Below, in pieces: positions 6,496-7,603 of a stretch of 7,603 nt of DNA (its first letter is position 1; every line of letters begins with the position of its first letter). The notes under the pieces are model-generated. The model saw only the letters and a list, made by a program, of their open reading frames with translations. It did not search any database and was not told where the DNA came from. Position numbers and translations under genes: made by a program. The stretch is from Ignavibacteria bacterium (lineage in GTDB: Bacteria > Bacteroidota > Ignavibacteria > Tepidaquicellales > OLB5): assembly GCA_030835005.1 (NCBI GenBank), contig JAUQWT010000164.1, forward strand, positions 1 through 7,603, given 5' to 3'.

Positions 6496-6499
6496 CGGA

Positions 6500-6946
6500 A
6501 TGGGAAAAATAATAGGTATAGATCACGGTTCAGTAAGAATTGGCATAGCTGTTAGTGATGATGGCTCCACAGTAGCTTTCGGCAGAGAAGCCATACAGGG
6601 CAAAGATGTAAACAAAGCAGTGTCATACATAAAAAAACTAGCAGCAGAAGAAAATGTTTCAACAATAGTAATAGGCTACCCTTTAAATCTAAAAGCAGAA
6701 AAAACACAGCAGACAGGCGAGGTTGAACTGTTCCAGGAAAAGCTTAAGGAAGAATTCCTCAAAGTGCCGGCATGTGATATACAGATAGTAAGATGGGATG
6801 AAAGATTTACTTCAAAGATGGCGCTGGATTCACAGCTTGAGTCAGGCATGAAGAAAAAGAGAAGGCAGGATAAATCAAATCTCGATATAACCTCTGCTGC
6901 AATTATGCTTCAAAGCTATCTGGATAGTTTGAAGAGAAGCTCTTAA
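6500..6946 (+). CDS. ruvX: RuvX/YqgF family RNase H-fold nuclease (putative Holliday junction resolvase / pre-16S rRNA processing)
   Basis: A 148-residue protein of normal family length. Conserved blocks in order: GIDHGSVRIGIAVSD (6-20) with D8 as first acidic catalytic residue; TIVIGYPLNL (55-64, family IVVGLPLN); WDERFTS (99-105, family DERLTT); and LDITSAAIMLQSYL (128-141), with D129 as last acidic residue. YqgF proteins were named as putative Holliday junction resolvases; in E. coli the protein acts in maturation of the 16S rRNA 5' end, so the cellular role here may be either. The glycine that commonly follows PLNMD in the second block is absent (PLNLKAEK). The ATG at 6500 is preceded by no Shine-Dalgarno, consistent with a leaderless transcript. 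The gene appears monocistronic, flanked by repeat-rich spacers. Confidence 0.95.
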   Translation: MGKIIGIDHGSVRIGIAVSDDGSTVAFGREAIQGKDVNKAVSYIKKLAAEENVSTIVIGYPLNLKAEKTQQTGEVELFQEKLKEEFLKVPACDIQIVRWDERFTSKMALDSQLESGMKKKRRQDKSNLDITSAAIMLQSYLDSLKRSS

Positions 6947-7090
6947 ATGAGTATTGCAGTAACTTTAGGAAGTTAAGAAATATCTCTTATGAAATGAGTA
7001 AATTGTTTTACTTTGAGTGCATTGACTGCGTCAATGCATGCATCAACACAGTTGATGCACTCCGAAAAACGTTATAGACAAAATTAATCA
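6947..7090. other. Spacer between ruvX and the AlbA-domain gene
   Basis: This 144-base gap holds a 9-base direct repeat AAATGAGTA (6945-6953, overlapping the ruvX stop, and 6992-7000) and the twin-hairpin palindrome. I found no full TAnnTTTG match or clear Shine-Dalgarno for the downstream gene. Confidence 0.6.
7015..7062. repeat. Twin-hairpin palindrome upstream of the AlbA-domain gene
   Basis: Two perfect hairpins abut without a gap. The first has arms TGCATTGAC and GTCAATGCA (7018-7026, 7030-7038) around TGC. The second has arms TGCATCAAC and GTTGATGCA (7039-7047, 7051-7059) around ACA. GAG and CTC flank the pair, so the whole 48 bases can also fold as one long imperfect palindrome with three mismatches and two G-U pairs. 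It lies 28 bases before the ATG at 7091. No T-run follows on the plus strand. Possible roles are a mobile palindromic repeat, a protein-binding operator or an RNA switch between two folds. Confidence 0.75.
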
Positions 7091-7603
7091 ATGACGCTTT
7101 ACGAATTAAATGAACTGATAGAAGGCGGCGAGAGCCAGCAGGTTGAGTTTAAACGCAAATTCACCGAGCCGGAGAAGATCGCCAAAGAAATGATTGCTTT
7201 TGCCAATACGCAGGGCGGCAAAATACTCTTTGGCATTGATGATGATAAGAAAGTCGTTGGTGTTGAAAGCGAAAAGGGCGAGATTGAATACATTGATCTT
7301 GCCGCAAGGTTTTACTGCGAGCCTGAGCTGGTCCACTCAATTGATATAATGCATATTTACCGAAAAGATGTTATTGTACTTAACATCCCCGAAAGCAAAA
7401 CCAAGCCGCACCGCTTAATTGAAAACGGTAAAAGTGATGATGATGAATACAAAGTTTACATACGCGTTAAAGATAAATCCGTTCAGGCGTCAAGGGAAAC
7501 CGTTAAAGTGCTGAGGAAGCTCAGGGCTGATTCACCCGCGCAGATAATCAACCTTGGTGATAAGGAAAAGGCGCTGATACAATACTTAACCGATCATGAG
7601 CGC
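7091..7603 (+). CDS. AlbA/Schlafen-domain putative DNA-binding protein, partial (C-terminus beyond right edge)
   Basis: The frame opens with ATG at 7091 and stays open for 171 codons to the edge. The N-terminal part shows the AlbA_2/Schlafen-type domain: GGESQQVEFKRKF (12-24), then MIAFANTQGGKILFGIDDD (34-52), a common annotation source for 'ATP-binding' or 'transcriptional regulator' proteins. A strand-rich part with YIRVKDKSVQASRETV (123-138) closes the domain. From about residue 149 a helix-rich stretch (EKALIQYLTDHE) looks like the start of a winged helix-turn-helix. The precise function of this family is poorly defined; nucleic-acid binding and regulation are the usual inference. Its codons seem to favour C and G endings somewhat more than ruvX. 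The palindrome just upstream might be its operator (speculative). No good Shine-Dalgarno is visible. Confidence 0.88.
   Translation, partial: MTLYELNELIEGGESQQVEFKRKFTEPEKIAKEMIAFANTQGGKILFGIDDDKKVVGVESEKGEIEYIDLAARFYCEPELVHSIDIMHIYRKDVIVLNIPESKTKPHRLIENGKSDDDEYKVYIRVKDKSVQASRETVKVLRKLRADSPAQIINLGDKEKALIQYLTDHER

Larger units (their letters stand above)
6186..6499. other. Intergenic region between HU-like gene and ruvX, rich in inverted repeats
   Basis: This 314-base stretch holds no credible gene. It contains the T-run of the probable terminator, a long hairpin (6216-6271), two oppositely oriented clusters of octamer repeats (6323-6346 and 6435-6458), smaller inverted repeats such as GAGAC-A-GTCTC (6379-6389), and a -7 box immediately before ruvX. 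Confidence 0.7.

Noticed and set aside
7099..7336. Minus-strand open frames opposite the AlbA-domain gene
   Set aside because: The plus-strand frame matches the AlbA/Schlafen domain pattern through its whole length; the antisense frames show nothing recognisable.

Overview
The window reads as ordinary AT-rich bacterial chromosome with eight protein genes, two of them cut by the window edges. The likely source is the Bacteroidota/Ignavibacteriota (FCB) side of the tree. The sequence support for this is two matches to the Bacteroidota-type -7 box TAnnTTTG lying directly upstream of genes, mostly weak Shine-Dalgarno signals, and a set of families common there (secreted M16 peptidase pairs, MoxR ATPase, short AlbA/Schlafen-domain protein). 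This placement is inference; no rRNA or other phylogenetic marker is present.

Left part (1-4796, minus strand, transcribed right to left): three consecutive M16 (insulinase/processing-peptidase-like) genes, then a MoxR-type AAA+ ATPase that runs off the left edge. The first M16 protein has a signal peptide and an intact zinc site. The second has an intact zinc site but no signal peptide, and starts with TTG one base after the first gene's stop. The third has a signal peptide but has lost the HxxEH site, while keeping the C-terminal Arg/Tyr pair of non-catalytic partner subunits. Together they look like a self-contained peptidase system with two potentially catalytic units and one accessory unit.

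Middle (4797-5260): a divergent intergenic region with no convincing gene. It holds a GC-rich palindrome (4969-5016), a small perfect hairpin (5130-5146) and a probable promoter for the rightward genes.

Right part (5261-7603, plus strand): a CDP-alcohol phosphatidyltransferase (PgsA-like) followed 19 bases later by an HU/IHF-family DNA-binding protein with a strong ribosome binding site. Next comes a 314-base intergenic stretch with a probable terminator, a 19-bp-stem hairpin and inverted octamer repeats. ruvX/yqgF follows, apparently on a nearly leaderless transcript. After a 144-base spacer with two abutting perfect hairpins comes an AlbA/Schlafen-domain protein cut by the right edge.

I see no defence island, CRISPR array, tRNA, rRNA or insertion sequence. 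The most unusual items are the M16 gene junction (possible split or frameshifted fusion), the twin-hairpin palindrome before the AlbA gene, and the intergenic repeats. None of these by itself proves a new system.
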